Source: Phyllobacterium pellucidum
GTDB lineage: Bacteria > Pseudomonadota > Alphaproteobacteria > Rhizobiales > Rhizobiaceae
Direction: 5' to 3'
Assembly (NCBI RefSeq): GCF_013327855.1
Contig: NZ_JABUMX010000002.1
Coordinates: 372,001 to 436,000, forward strand
DNA: 64,000 bases
This document shows positions 36,798 through 45,827 of the stretch, in pieces. Below the pieces are notes generated by a model. That model ran no database searches. It saw only the letters and a list, made by a program, of their open reading frames with translations, and had not been told where the DNA came from. Each line of letters opens with the position of its first letter. Within the stretch, counting starts at the first letter, position 1. The position numbers and the translations under genes were made by a program.

Positions 36798-37814
36798 TCA
36801 ATCGCGGTTGCTGACGCCCGCCTGGTCGAAGGTCGCCATGCCGGAGTGGCAAAGCGCTGCGGCCTTGACGATGCCGGCGGCAAGCGCCGCGCCGGTGCCT
36901 TCGCCGAGCCGCATCCCGAGGTCGAGCAGCGGCTTCTTGCCGAGTTGTTCGAGAACCTTGCGATGGCCCGGCTCCGCCGAGACATGCCCGAAAAGGCAAT
37001 GATCGATCGCCTGCGGATTGGCGCGGTGGAGGATCGCAGCGGCGGCAGTCGCAACATAGCCGTCGATGATAACGGGGATTTTCTCGACGCGCGCTGCGAG
37101 GATGGCGCCGACCATGGCAGCAATCTCGCGCCCGCCGAGCCGGCGCAGGAGTTCGAGCGGATCCTTGAGATGTGAGGCATGCAAGGCAACTGCCGTGCGG
37201 ACAGCTTCGATCTTGCGACGCAGGCCCTCACCATCGGCGCCCGTGCCCGGGCCGACCCATTCTTCAGCCGTGCCGCCATAGAGGCCATGGAAGATCGCGG
37301 CGGCAATGGTCGTATTGCCAATGCCCATCTCACCGATGCAAAGAAGATCGGTGCCGCCGGCAATCGACTCCATGCCGAACGCCATCGTCGCCGCGCAGGT
37401 CTTCTCATCCATTGCCGCTTCCTCGGTGATGTCCGCGGTCGGATATTCGAGTGCGAGGTCGAAGACCTTCAGGCCGAGATCGTAGGCGATGCAAATCTGG
37501 TTGATTGCAGCGCCGCCCGCGGCAAAATTCTCGACCATCTGTGCGGTGACCGACGACGGATATGGCGAAACCCCCTTGGCGGTGACGCCATGATTACCGG
37601 CAAAGACCGCGACCAGCGGACGCGTGACCTGCGGGCGCGAACGGCCGGTCCATGCTGCGAGCCACTCAACGATCTCTTCCATGCGGCCAAGCGCGCCAGG
37701 CGGTTTCGTCAGCGTCGCATCGCGTTTGCGCACGGCCGCGACGGCGGCTTCGTCGGGTCCGGGCAATGTCTCGATCAGCGTGCGAAAATCGTCAAACGGC
37801 AGGCCAGTGGTCAT
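36798..37814 (-). CDS. cobT: Nicotinate-nucleotide-dimethylbenzimidazole phosphoribosyltransferase
   Basis: 338 residues. Makes alpha-ribazole phosphate for the lower ligand of cobalamin. Motifs: KPPGALGRMEEIVEWLAAWTG (base binding), GNHGVTAKGVSPYPSSVTAQM, GEMGIGNTTIAAAI, and the catalytic Glu in RLGEGTGAALA. Divergent from cobS, with a 128-bp gap in which I see no cobalamin riboswitch. Confidence 0.96.
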   Translation of the reverse strand: MTTGLPFDDFRTLIETLPGPDEAAVAAVRKRDATLTKPPGALGRMEEIVEWLAAWTGRSRPQVTRPLVAVFAGNHGVTAKGVSPYPSSVTAQMVENFAAGGAAINQICIAYDLGLKVFDLALEYPTADITEEAAMDEKTCAATMAFGMESIAGGTDLLCIGEMGIGNTTIAAAIFHGLYGGTAEEWVGPGTGADGEGLRRKIEAVRTAVALHASHLKDPLELLRRLGGREIAAMVGAILAARVEKIPVIIDGYVATAAAAILHRANPQAIDHCLFGHVSAEPGHRKVLEQLGKKPLLDLGMRLGEGTGAALAAGIVKAAALCHSGMATFDQAGVSNRD

Positions 37815-37942
37815 GATGGTCCCTTGCGGTCAAGTCTTCATGGCAAATTAGAAGTCCACGTCCTATAAGCGCTGGATCGAAAAAGGCAAAGGTCAACACG
37901 CGCCACAGAGTGTCGCGGCTTCCATATTGAGAGGTGTGCGGC

Positions 37943-38710
37943 ATGGATTTGCTCAACGAGACGATGCGGGCGCTCGCTTTCCTGTCGCGACTGCCGGTTT
38001 CGTCGCGCTGGTTCCGCGATTATGACGGCGCGCTGGCAAGTTCGGTGCGCGGCTTTCCCCTCGCCGGGATGATCATCGCCCTGCCCGCGGCGCTTGTGTT
38101 GTTGGTGACATGGTCGCTGTCGGCCTTTGCAAGCGCGCTGCTCGTCACCGCTGTCTTGGTCGTGACGACAGGCGCTTTGCATGAAGACGGCCTCGCCGAC
38201 GTGGCCGACGGCTTTTATGGCGGAAACTCGCCGCAGCGCCGGCTGGAAATTATGAAGGATTCGGCAATCGGCTCCTATGGCACCCTCGCCCTTATCTTCA
38301 GTGTGCTCCTGCGTACTGCATTGCTTGCAACGGTCATCGGCGAAGTCGGATCTTTGCAGGCGCTCGCCGTTCTTATTGGAACCGAGGCCGCGAGCCGCGC
38401 TGCACTTGCAAAGTTCTGGCAGAGCCTGCCCTCGGCCCGTTCTGGCGGCGTTGCCGACCAGGCTGGCGTTCCGACCACAAATGCCGCCAATTCCGCCCTC
38501 GCCATAGGCGGCTTCGTGCTTGCGGTAGGCTATGGCTTTGCAGCCGGCGTGCTCGCAGTCATCGCCGCCGGCGCCTTGGCCACCCTTGCGTATTTCGGCT
38601 TTGCCGCTCTCTGCCGCGCAAAGATCGGCGGCCAGACCGGCGATACACTGGGAGCCCTGCAGCAGTTCGTCTCTATTTCCCTGCTGCTTGGGCTTGTCAT
38701 TGTCCTCTGA
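37943..38710 (+). CDS. cobS: Adenosylcobinamide-GDP ribazoletransferase
   Basis: 255 residues, mostly hydrophobic with several membrane segments; joins alpha-ribazole and adenosylcobinamide-GDP in the last steps of cobalamin synthesis. Family segments are FLSRLPVSSRWF, TGALHEDGLADVADGFYGG and RRLEIMKDSAIGSYG. The ATG at 37943 has GAGAGG 8 nt upstream, so it is preferred to the GTG at 37934. Rhizobial genomes also call this gene cobV. Confidence 0.95.
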   Translation: MDLLNETMRALAFLSRLPVSSRWFRDYDGALASSVRGFPLAGMIIALPAALVLLVTWSLSAFASALLVTAVLVVTTGALHEDGLADVADGFYGGNSPQRRLEIMKDSAIGSYGTLALIFSVLLRTALLATVIGEVGSLQALAVLIGTEAASRAALAKFWQSLPSARSGGVADQAGVPTTNAANSALAIGGFVLAVGYGFAAGVLAVIAAGALATLAYFGFAALCRAKIGGQTGDTLGALQQFVSISLLLGLVIVL

Positions 38711-38729
38711 TAATACCAATTGTTGAAAC

Positions 38730-38963
38730 ATGAGCATCATCGAGTCACCGTGCATCCTCGTTTGCGCCATCGACATGAAGACCGGGTACTGCTTCGGTTG
38801 CGGTCGCACGCGCGAGGAAATCGGGGCATGGTCGACCTCTTCGCCGGAAGTCCGGCGCGCGATCATGGCGGTCCTGCCGTCCCGCCTCGAAACTGTCGAG
38901 CGGCGTCCCCGCCGCGAAACCCGCCGCAGCCGCATGGCGCGCGAGCGCGAAGAGGAGGCCTGA
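38730..38963 (+). CDS. DUF1289 small cysteine protein
   Basis: 77 residues. The N-terminus has the DUF1289 pattern: ESPCILVCAIDMKTGYCFGCGRT, with four cysteines spaced as in Fe-S or zinc sites. The C-terminus is Arg/Glu-rich and probably disordered. Function unknown. It lies 19 bp after cobS and 5 bp before the aspartic protease gene, probably in the same transcript. Confidence 0.82.
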   Translation: MSIIESPCILVCAIDMKTGYCFGCGRTREEIGAWSTSSPEVRRAIMAVLPSRLETVERRPRRETRRSRMAREREEEA

Positions 38964-38968
38964 CCAGC

Positions 38969-39673
38969 ATGGGCCGGCTATTCTGGATTATCATTGCACT
39001 GGTCGGCGCAGCCTTGCTCCTTCTGATGGCCAACAGTGACGCCGGCTCGACCTTCGGCATGGCCAATGACGATTTTGCCCGCTTTGCCTATATGGGCATC
39101 TGGGGCATCGTGCTCGCCTCTGCGCTTCTCGGCTCAGGTATCCGGCTCGGCCATTTCCTGCGCAGCATGGCAATCTGGATCGTTATCATCCTCGCCCTCG
39201 TTGCCGGTTATCAATATCGCTATGAATTGCAGGATGTCGGCCATCGCATCACGGCCGGCCTTATTCCGGGCAGCCCGATCTCCAACCGTGATGCCGATGG
39301 TTTGATCACCGTGACGCTGGCGAAATCGGAAAGCGGTCATTTCGAGGTGCGCGGCGAGGTCAACGGCGCGACGGTGCCGTTCATGGTCGATACCGGCGCT
39401 TCCTCCATCGTCCTTTCGGCCGGGGATGCACGCCGTGCCGGCCTCGATCCTGACAAGCTCGCCTATGCCACGTCCGTGCTGACCGCAAACGGCATGGCGA
39501 AGACCGCCAACGTCACCCTGGACGAGGTCAAGATCGGCGCTATCGAGCGGCGCAACGTCCGCGCCATGGTGATTCAGGACGGCCGCATGGACGGCAGCCT
39601 GCTCGGGATGAACTTTCTCAACTCACTCAGCGGCTTTTCGATGCGCGGCGACCGGCTGGTACTTTCGGATTAG
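38969..39673 (+). CDS. Retropepsin-like aspartic protease (TIGR02281/clan AA type)
   Basis: About 234 residues. Three hydrophobic segments at the N-terminus (first: LFWIIIALVGAALLLLMAN) precede a retropepsin-like domain with the active-site motif FMVDTGASSIVLS and a C-terminal DGSLLGMNFLNSL. This family works as a dimer, facing the periplasm. Substrate unknown. The start at 38969 follows GAGGAGG at a long spacing. Confidence 0.88.
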   Translation: MGRLFWIIIALVGAALLLLMANSDAGSTFGMANDDFARFAYMGIWGIVLASALLGSGIRLGHFLRSMAIWIVIILALVAGYQYRYELQDVGHRITAGLIPGSPISNRDADGLITVTLAKSESGHFEVRGEVNGATVPFMVDTGASSIVLSAGDARRAGLDPDKLAYATSVLTANGMAKTANVTLDEVKIGAIERRNVRAMVIQDGRMDGSLLGMNFLNSLSGFSMRGDRLVLSD

Positions 39674-39767
39674 TCTCACTGCCGTCCGCAAGTACACTGG
39701 TGAATTCTGAAGGACGAGTGGGTCCTGAGAAAAGAGCCCGATGACGACGGCGATCGCCTCCTCCCGG

Positions 39768-40778
39768 TCACGCCGCCTCGGCGGCAGCGTTGCCGATGCC
39801 CTCATAGGCGCGGCGGATCACCGAGCTGTCGGCATCAACGCGATTGGCCTCCGTGGAAAGCATTTGACGCCACCGGCGCGCGCCGGGAGCGCCATGGAAC
39901 ATACCGACCATGTGCCGTGTGACGTGCGAGAGCCGTCCACCACGGGCAATATGCGTATCGGAATAGGCGCACATGTGGTCGATGATGCCTTCGATCGTCG
40001 GCGAAACCGTCGGCTCGCCATAGATCCTGCGGTCGACATCGAGGAGAAGCAGCGGATCCTGATAGGCCGCGCGCCCGACCATCACACCATCAACGTGCTG
40101 CAGGTGCCGTTCAGCCTCTGCGAGCGACTGGATACCGCCATTGATGCCAATGAATTTCGCAGGATTGTCCTGCTTCAGGCGATAGACGCGGTCGTAGTCG
40201 AGCGGTGGAATCTCGCGATTTTCCTTTGGCGAAAGGCCCTTGAGCCAGGCTTTGCGCGCATGCACCCACAAGGCATCCGCCCCTGCCGCAAAGACACGGC
40301 CCGTCAGATCGTCGAGGGCGGCTTGCGTGTCCTGGTCATCGACGCCGATCCGGCACTTGACGGTCACTGGTATCGCCACTGCCTGTTTCATCGCGTCGAT
40401 GCAAGCCGCGACGATCTCAGGCGTTTGCATCAGGCAGGCGCCGAACGCACCCGACTGCACGCGGTCCGACGGGCAACCGACATTGAGGTTGATTTCCTTG
40501 TAGCCCATGGCCTCGCCGATGGCTGCCGCCTGCGCCAGCTTCGACGGGTCCGATCCGCCAAGCTGCAGCGCAACAGGATGCTCCTCGGCGTCGAAACCGA
40601 GGATTTTTTCGCGCTTGCCGTGGATGGCAGCATCAGCGACGACCATTTCGGTATAGAGCAGCGCGCGGCGCGTGAACTGGCGATGCAGCATTCTGCAATG
40701 CCGATCGGTCCAGTCGATCATCGGGGCCACGGCGAAGATATTTTCTCCGCTGGCATAGAGGTTTGCCATCAAATTCAT
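39768..40778 (-). CDS. dusA: tRNA-dihydrouridine(20/20a) synthase
   Basis: 336 residues. FMN enzyme reducing uridine in the tRNA D-loop. Family features: AVAPMIDWTDRHCRML near the N-terminus, NVGCPSDRVQSGAFGACLM with the catalytic Cys, and VKCRIGVDDQDT. The start is at 40778, or a second ATG nine bases later; both give a normal length. Confidence 0.95.
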   Translation of the reverse strand: MNLMANLYASGENIFAVAPMIDWTDRHCRMLHRQFTRRALLYTEMVVADAAIHGKREKILGFDAEEHPVALQLGGSDPSKLAQAAAIGEAMGYKEINLNVGCPSDRVQSGAFGACLMQTPEIVAACIDAMKQAVAIPVTVKCRIGVDDQDTQAALDDLTGRVFAAGADALWVHARKAWLKGLSPKENREIPPLDYDRVYRLKQDNPAKFIGINGGIQSLAEAERHLQHVDGVMVGRAAYQDPLLLLDVDRRIYGEPTVSPTIEGIIDHMCAYSDTHIARGGRLSHVTRHMVGMFHGAPGARRWRQMLSTEANRVDADSSVIRRAYEGIGNAAAEAA

Positions 40779-40898
40779 CCAGGTCGTTAAGTTGAGCGCA
40801 CGCCTTTTAGGGCCTTGCGCCTTCGCGGCTCTTTACCACGCCCTGCAGCGCAAGGTCCATCACCGGCTATTTAGCGCAGGATCAGCGCTGGACAAGGC

Positions 40899-41789
40899 TC
40901 AAACCGTATCCAATGCGCTGATTGCCGTCATGATGCGGTCCTGATCGGCGGTGGAAAGCGGCAAGATGGGCAGCGGCGGCTTTGTGGTCGCAAGCCCCAT
41001 GGCATTTGCCGCGGCATGAACCACCCGATAGCTCGAAAGCTCCTTGAACAAGGCAAAGAGGGGCGCGAATAGGCCATCTATGCGCTCGACCTCGGCGACA
41101 TTACCGACCTTTGCGGCACGCGCCAGTTTCAGCGATGGTACCGGCAGCAGCCCGGCAACCACGCTGTACCACGCGGCCCCGCCGGCAAGCAGCGCCCCCG
41201 GCGCATTCCAGTCGCCGCTATAGCCAATGGCAAACCCGACAGGGAGTTGGGCCTCAAGCGCTTGGTGCACCGCTCGCATCTCCGGTAAAGGCTGCGCGGG
41301 ATTTTTCACTGCCACGATATTCGGTACCGCGGCCATGCGTGCGAGCAGGGCATTGCTGATCGTAAAATGCGTGGTGCCCGGATTGTTGTAGACGCACAGG
41401 GGAAGATCGGTGGCGCCGGCGACGCCACTATAATGCTGAAGCACTTCGTCATCGGTCAGCGGGGTATAGGAGACCGGGGCGAGAAGAAGGCCGTCTGCAC
41501 CCGCACGCTTGGCGTCGCGCGCGAGATCCTCGGCGTCGCCCGTCCTCAAGGCGCCGGCGCTGACGATCACGGGCACCCGCCCGCCGAGACATTCCCTCGC
41601 CGCCTCGATCGTCCGGCGTCTTTCAGCACGCGAAAGGTACATGTAGGAACCGGTACTGCCGAGAAGGCCGACAGAATCGACGCCGGCGCGCTCCAGCCGC
41701 TCCAGCAGCCTGCAAAGCGATTCGACGTTAACGTGCCCGCTCTCATCTGCAGGCGTAATCGGAAATGCGGACAGACCATGGAACAGCAA
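40899..41789 (-). CDS. Dihydrodipicolinate synthase/N-acetylneuraminate lyase family protein
   Basis: 296 residues in the DapA/NanA aldolase fold. The Schiff-base Lys is Lys162 (IVAVKNPAQ) and the catalytic Tyr is Tyr134 (VYNNPGTT). The substrate loop reads GSTGSYMYLS, not the usual GTTGE of true DapA, so it is probably another pyruvate-dependent aldolase or dehydratase. A 19-bp inverted repeat lies 34-52 bp upstream of the start. Confidence 0.85.
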   Translation of the reverse strand: MLFHGLSAFPITPADESGHVNVESLCRLLERLERAGVDSVGLLGSTGSYMYLSRAERRRTIEAARECLGGRVPVIVSAGALRTGDAEDLARDAKRAGADGLLLAPVSYTPLTDDEVLQHYSGVAGATDLPLCVYNNPGTTHFTISNALLARMAAVPNIVAVKNPAQPLPEMRAVHQALEAQLPVGFAIGYSGDWNAPGALLAGGAAWYSVVAGLLPVPSLKLARAAKVGNVAEVERIDGLFAPLFALFKELSSYRVVHAAANAMGLATTKPPLPILPLSTADQDRIMTAISALDTV

Positions 41790-42144
41790 AGTTTTTCCCT
41801 CGGTTGAATCAACCTGAATTCGTTAAGACTGATCGTCTTAATACATCGATATACAATGAACATGTATGAAAACCAGGCGGATTTAGCCGTTAATGCACTC
41901 CGGGACATCCAATTCAGAGACTAAAGTCTAATTTTGCCTAATTCTTTATCGTGTTACGCAAAGCCCTATTGTTTGGGCAATTGCGCCCCGACGAAACCAA
42001 GTCATTACCCCGCGTGTCAAAACCGCAACAGCGATTTCCGAACCGGCGGTTCGATTGCATATCGATTTTGCGTGATCAAACGAACAGGAATATCCCTGCT
42101 GCGGGGACACGAGCTTTGGTATCAACTTGATCGGAGAACCGATA
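41790..42144. other. Divergent A/T-rich regulatory region between the DapA-like gene and the porin gene
   Basis: 355 bp with no gene. It includes a perfect TTAAGAC/GTCTTAA repeat (41823-41841), a second short repeat pair ATACA/TGTAT (41851-41867), and AGACTAAAGTCT (41918-41929). It must hold the porin promoter and the DapA-like promoter; I cannot place -35/-10 elements with confidence. Confidence 0.5.
41823..41841. promoter_or_regulatory. Candidate operator upstream of the DapA-like aldolase gene
   Basis: Perfect 7-bp inverted repeat TTAAGAC-N5-GTCTTAA, centred 43 bp upstream of the aldolase ATG. The size suits a dimeric regulator such as GntR or LysR family. No matching regulator is adjacent. 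Confidence 0.45.
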
Positions 42145-43206
42145 ATGCGAATAAAGAGCTTCCTCCTTGGTTCCGCTGCAGCGCTGGTTGCAGTTTCAGG
42201 AGCACGCGCCGCCGACGCGGTTGTCGTGGCGGAACCCGAACCCGTCGAATATGTGCGGGTTTGCGATGCTTATGGCACGGGCTTCTTCTATATTCCGGGA
42301 ACGGAAACCTGCCTCAAGGTAAGCGGCTATGTCCGCTATGACGCACAGGGGGGTGACGACGTCTATAATGGCGGCCCGCTCGGCACCTGGGCCAAGCACA
42401 CGCGCGCCGAGGTTCGCTTCGACGCCCGTTCCGAGACAGAACTCGGCACCTTGCGTTCCTACATCCAGTCGCGCTTCGACTTTACCGATGGTTCGGATGA
42501 CGGCGCCAGCCTCCCGCAGGCGTTCATCGAGCTCGGCGGCTTTCGTGTCGGCGTTGCCGATGAAATCTTCGGCGCTTGGAACGGCTACGCCGGCGATATC
42601 ATCAATGACGACGTGATCAACTACAACAGCTGGCAGAGCAACCAGGTGAGCTACACGTTCACAGGGGCAGACGGTTTCTCGGCCATCGTCGCCGCTGAAC
42701 AGGGCTCGGTGCACGACGATTATCCCGACTACGTCATCGACAACTACATGCCGCATGTCATGGCCGGCGCCAAGTACGAGCAGGGTTGGGGAACGCTGTC
42801 CGGTATCGTCGGCTACGATTCCAACGTCGAGGCCTTTGCCGCCAAGGCGCGCCTCGATGTTAACCTCACCGATACGTTCAAGGTCTGGGGCATGGGGGCC
42901 TACCAGTCCGACTACGACTCCACGCGCGAGGAACGCAACTTCCTGACGCCGTGGCAGGGCGACTGGGCCGCCTGGGCCGGTTTTGCTGCAAAGCTTTCCG
43001 ACAAGGCGACGGTCAACGGTCAGGGTGCGTACGCATCTGAGGGGACCTACGCCTTTGCCCTCAATGTTGCCTACGAACTTGTACCTGGTTTCACGATCAC
43101 GCCGGAAATCAACTACACCAAGTTCGAGGACTTCCGTCAGGGCGACGGCACACTCGTCAACGACGATGCCCTCGGTGGCATCGTCCGCTTCCAGCGGAAT
43201 TTCTGA
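42145..43206 (+). CDS. Porin (rhizobial/Brucella Omp2-type)
   Basis: 353 residues. Signal peptide (MRIKSFLLGSAAALVAVSGARAADA). The mature N-terminus has the typical VCDAYGTGFFYIPGTETCLKVSGYVRYD with two cysteines, and the chain ends with aromatic F (RFQRNF), as expected for outer-membrane insertion. It forms a general diffusion channel trimer. Start 42145 has GGAGA upstream and begins the signal peptide. Confidence 0.92.
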   Translation: MRIKSFLLGSAAALVAVSGARAADAVVVAEPEPVEYVRVCDAYGTGFFYIPGTETCLKVSGYVRYDAQGGDDVYNGGPLGTWAKHTRAEVRFDARSETELGTLRSYIQSRFDFTDGSDDGASLPQAFIELGGFRVGVADEIFGAWNGYAGDIINDDVINYNSWQSNQVSYTFTGADGFSAIVAAEQGSVHDDYPDYVIDNYMPHVMAGAKYEQGWGTLSGIVGYDSNVEAFAAKARLDVNLTDTFKVWGMGAYQSDYDSTREERNFLTPWQGDWAAWAGFAAKLSDKATVNGQGAYASEGTYAFALNVAYELVPGFTITPEINYTKFEDFRQGDGTLVNDDALGGIVRFQRNF

Positions 43207-43222
43207 TCGCCTGACACAAAAA

Positions 43223-43246
43223 ATCCGGAGGCAAACGCCTCCGGAT
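43223..43246 (-). terminator. Rho-independent terminator of the phn operon (shared convergent with the porin gene)
   Basis: A 10-bp perfect stem (ATCCGGAGGC at 43223-43232 paired with 43237-43246) with an AAAC loop is followed on the minus strand by TTTTTTG. It is 22 bp after the phnN stop and 17 bp after the porin stop. It may end both transcripts. Confidence 0.92.
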
Positions 43247-43267
43247 ACCTCTACGACAAAGCTGCAA

Positions 43268-43897
43268 TCAAATCTGGTCCGAAACCGCAGCGACTGCTGC
43301 CGATTTTCGCAAAAGCGCCACGAGTTCATCGCCCGCGTCGGCGACCGGACCTGAATTGTCGATCATAACGGCATTTTCCGGATCGCATGGATTGGGCGCG
43401 GCCCGCATCAAGCGACGCTCGATCTCCTCGGCGCTTTCGCGCCCGCGCGCCGCAAGGCGGTGCGCCAGAACCTCAGGCGAAGCCGTAATATGGACCACCA
43501 GGAAATTGGCGTAGGCCGATTTCAGATCGGGGAGAATGCCGCGCGATACATTGGCGATCGCGACCCCGCCCCGTTCGATCTCGTGATCGACTGATTTCGG
43601 CAAGCCGTAGTAAAGCCCATGGGCGAACCAGTCGTGGCAGAACGCTCCTTCGCGCTTGGCCGTCAAAAACGCGTCCTCGCTCAGTGTATCGTGGTCCTCC
43701 GCATCGACCGCCGAAGGCCGGGTGACCACGCGGCGGACGAAATGGAATCCCGGCTCATTGGCGAGCGCAGCGCGGGCATAGTCGATAATCGTATCCTTGC
43801 CGGCCCCGCTCGGCCCGACAACCGCAACGAAGGCGCCGTTGCGCAAAGGCGCGGGCCCCACTTCGAGTGCGCGTTCGATCATTGCGGCGGCCATCAT
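43268..43897 (-). CDS. phnN: Ribose 1,5-bisphosphate phosphokinase
   Basis: 209 residues, guanylate-kinase-like fold with a P-loop VGPSGAGKDTIIDYA. It makes PRPP from ribose 1,5-bisphosphate at the end of the C-P lyase pathway. It overlaps the phnM stop by ATGA; the start may be either of two adjacent ATG codons or a third one at 43882. Last gene of the phn unit. Confidence 0.93.
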   Translation of the reverse strand: MMAAAMIERALEVGPAPLRNGAFVAVVGPSGAGKDTIIDYARAALANEPGFHFVRRVVTRPSAVDAEDHDTLSEDAFLTAKREGAFCHDWFAHGLYYGLPKSVDHEIERGGVAIANVSRGILPDLKSAYANFLVVHITASPEVLAHRLAARGRESAEEIERRLMRAAPNPCDPENAVMIDNSGPVADAGDELVALLRKSAAVAAVSDQI

Positions 43898-45033
43898 ACG
43901 ACCCGGCGGCCTTCGCGCCAGACAGTGCGGACCACGGGAATGTGCTCATCGACGCGAACGCGCACGAGGTCGGCGCGCTTGCCGATCTCGATGACGCCGC
44001 GGTCGTCAAAACCAACCGCCTCAGCCGGGTTCTTGGTGACGAGGCGCACCGAATCCGGCAGCGATATGCTGTCCGCGGTCTCGCTCAGCATGAAGGTCGA
44101 CTGGATCAGGCTGAACGGAATGTAGTCGGACGACAAAATGTCGAGATAACCGTGCTCCACGAGTTCGCGCGCCGAGACGTTGCCGGAATGCGAGCCGCCG
44201 CGCACGACATTGGGCGCACCCATCAGGACGGCAAGGCCGGCGCGCTTGGACGCAGCCGCCGCCTGGAGCGTCGTTGGAAACTCGGCAACGTGGATGCCCT
44301 GCTCGATGGCCTCGTCCACGTGCGCTTGCGTCGCATCGTCGTGGCTGGCGAGAACGATGCCACGCGCGCGGCATTTTTCTGCCAGCGCCTCGCGCTGCGG
44401 GCCCGAATACTGCGCGGACTCGCCCATGCGTTTCTCGCAATACAACTCGAAATCGCGGTCGCTGAGCTTCAGCTTGCGCTGGTAATAATAGGCGTAGGTT
44501 TCGAGATCGACGAACTGGCGCTGCCCCGGCGCATGGTCCATCAACGATGCGAGCCGCACACGGCTGTCATTCTCGAACAGTTGAAAACTTTCAAGGCAAT
44601 CCGGCGCCGATACTTCACAGCGCAGATGCAGATAGTGATCGGCTCTCAACCGGCCCTCATGAACGCTGTTCTCTATTGCGTCGCCGAGCTTGCGCATTTC
44701 CGGCGCCGAAAGGTCCGCATCCTCATCCATGCCGACGCGCAGCGCATCGAGAACAGTCGTAATGCCGGAGGTGGCGATCTGCGCATCGTGGGCAAGGACA
44801 GCCGCGATCGGGTTCCAGCGTACCCGCGGGCGCGGGAGATAATGCCCCTCGAGGTGATCGGTATGGAGTTCCACCAGGCCGGGTATGAGATAGTCGCCGC
44901 CGAAATCCTCGCCGCCGGATGCCGTTCCTTCCGCAATGTCGGCTATCTTGCCGTCACGCACCAGGACGGAACCGGTGATGACTTCGTTTTCGAGGACGAT
45001 TTTCGCATTATTCAAGATCAGTTCGGCGGACAT
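43894..45033 (-). CDS. phnM: Alpha-D-ribose 1-methylphosphonate 5-triphosphate diphosphatase
   Basis: 379 residues. Amidohydrolase-fold enzyme that releases pyrophosphate from the ribose methylphosphonate triphosphate. Metal-binding HxDH is in LVELHTDHLEGHYLPRPRV; further metal-binding His/Asp lie in VLASHDDATQAHVDEA. The start 45033 is a normal PhnM N-terminus (MSAELILNNAKIVLENEV); an in-frame upstream start adds 52 residues over the DUF1045 gene and is rejected. The start is 1 bp after the DUF1045 stop. Confidence 0.94.
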   Translation of the reverse strand: MSAELILNNAKIVLENEVITGSVLVRDGKIADIAEGTASGGEDFGGDYLIPGLVELHTDHLEGHYLPRPRVRWNPIAAVLAHDAQIATSGITTVLDALRVGMDEDADLSAPEMRKLGDAIENSVHEGRLRADHYLHLRCEVSAPDCLESFQLFENDSRVRLASLMDHAPGQRQFVDLETYAYYYQRKLKLSDRDFELYCEKRMGESAQYSGPQREALAEKCRARGIVLASHDDATQAHVDEAIEQGIHVAEFPTTLQAAAASKRAGLAVLMGAPNVVRGGSHSGNVSARELVEHGYLDILSSDYIPFSLIQSTFMLSETADSISLPDSVRLVTKNPAEAVGFDDRGVIEIGKRADLVRVRVDEHIPVVRTVWREGRRVV

Positions 45034-45034
45034 T

Positions 45035-45742
45035 TCAGGCAGACTTTCTACGGTTCGTTCCAGCAAGCGGGTGCAGTGAGTTGATTTCAAAAGGAGATCC
45101 GGGTTGGGCCTCGGTAAATAGAGCAAGATTGTTGATCTCGACCGGCTCTTCGAGAACCGGCTCGAGGAATTCACCGAGGATGCGCTCAATTCTTGGCTGG
45201 TCGGCCTCCGGTACCGGACCGGTCAGGGTCATGTGAAAACGGAACTCCTCGAACACGTAGGGATAGCCCCACTGTTCGAGATTGCGTTGCTCTGATACCG
45301 AAAGCGCATCGGGATTGCGCCGCTTGATCTCCTGCTCGCTTGGAGCGGCGCGGAAGCGATCGAAGGCGACGACAATATCGTTTGCCAACTGGTTGAGGCG
45401 GTCAAGCGGCTCGCTCGGAACAAGCGCGAAGAAACCGCCAAGGCAGCGAATTTCAAGTTTTGGAATTTCGACCGGATCGACCGAGGAGGCAAAATGCATC
45501 ATGGCGGAAAGCAGTTCGCGCTCTTCAAGCCCCTCCGCCAGACGGAAAGGCGCTTTCAGCGTCGCATGGAAACCGTAGCGGCGTGGCGAGTCGGTAAGCT
45601 GCGCGAAGTCCGCCGGATCGAGCCCGCGAATATGCGGGACCTTCACCGCTTGCCCGCTGAAGGCATTGCGGCCGAGCCAATTCGCCGCGACTTTGAGAAG
45701 CGGGTCGCTGGCCGGCGGCGTGAAGTAGATCGCATAGCGCAT
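45035..45742 (-). CDS. DUF1045 protein, 2H-phosphoesterase-like, of phosphonate operons
   Basis: 235 residues, the DUF1045 (TIGR03223) family that is known from phn operons. Two HxT motifs (YGFHATLKAP and FRFHMTLTGP) match the catalytic pair of 2H phosphoesterases, which open cyclic phosphates. No phnP lies in this window, so this protein is a candidate to open 5-phosphoribosyl 1,2-cyclic phosphate before PhnN (inference). The start at 45742 (MRYAIYFTPPASDPL) suits the family. Confidence 0.88.
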   Translation of the reverse strand: MRYAIYFTPPASDPLLKVAANWLGRNAFSGQAVKVPHIRGLDPADFAQLTDSPRRYGFHATLKAPFRLAEGLEERELLSAMMHFASSVDPVEIPKLEIRCLGGFFALVPSEPLDRLNQLANDIVVAFDRFRAAPSEQEIKRRNPDALSVSEQRNLEQWGYPYVFEEFRFHMTLTGPVPEADQPRIERILGEFLEPVLEEPVEINNLALFTEAQPGSPFEINSLHPLAGTNRRKSA

Positions 45743-45827
45743 GTCAGTGTGATTCCCTAAAAACAGTCTCGCGTTACACTCCAATTATGACAAGCTTTGT
45801 ATCACTTGGGATCTGCGGATCGACAAT

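Noticed and set aside
37815..37942. Cobalamin riboswitch between cobT and cobS
   Set aside because: The 128-bp gap is short and lacks a B12-box-like core; nothing supports it.
42196..43329. 377-codon minus-strand frame across the porin
   Set aside because: Shadow of the porin gene, whose signal peptide and terminal Phe are clear.
45034..45189. Longer phnM start at 45189
   Set aside because: It would extend 52 residues into the DUF1045 gene; the ATG at 45033 gives the normal PhnM N-terminus.
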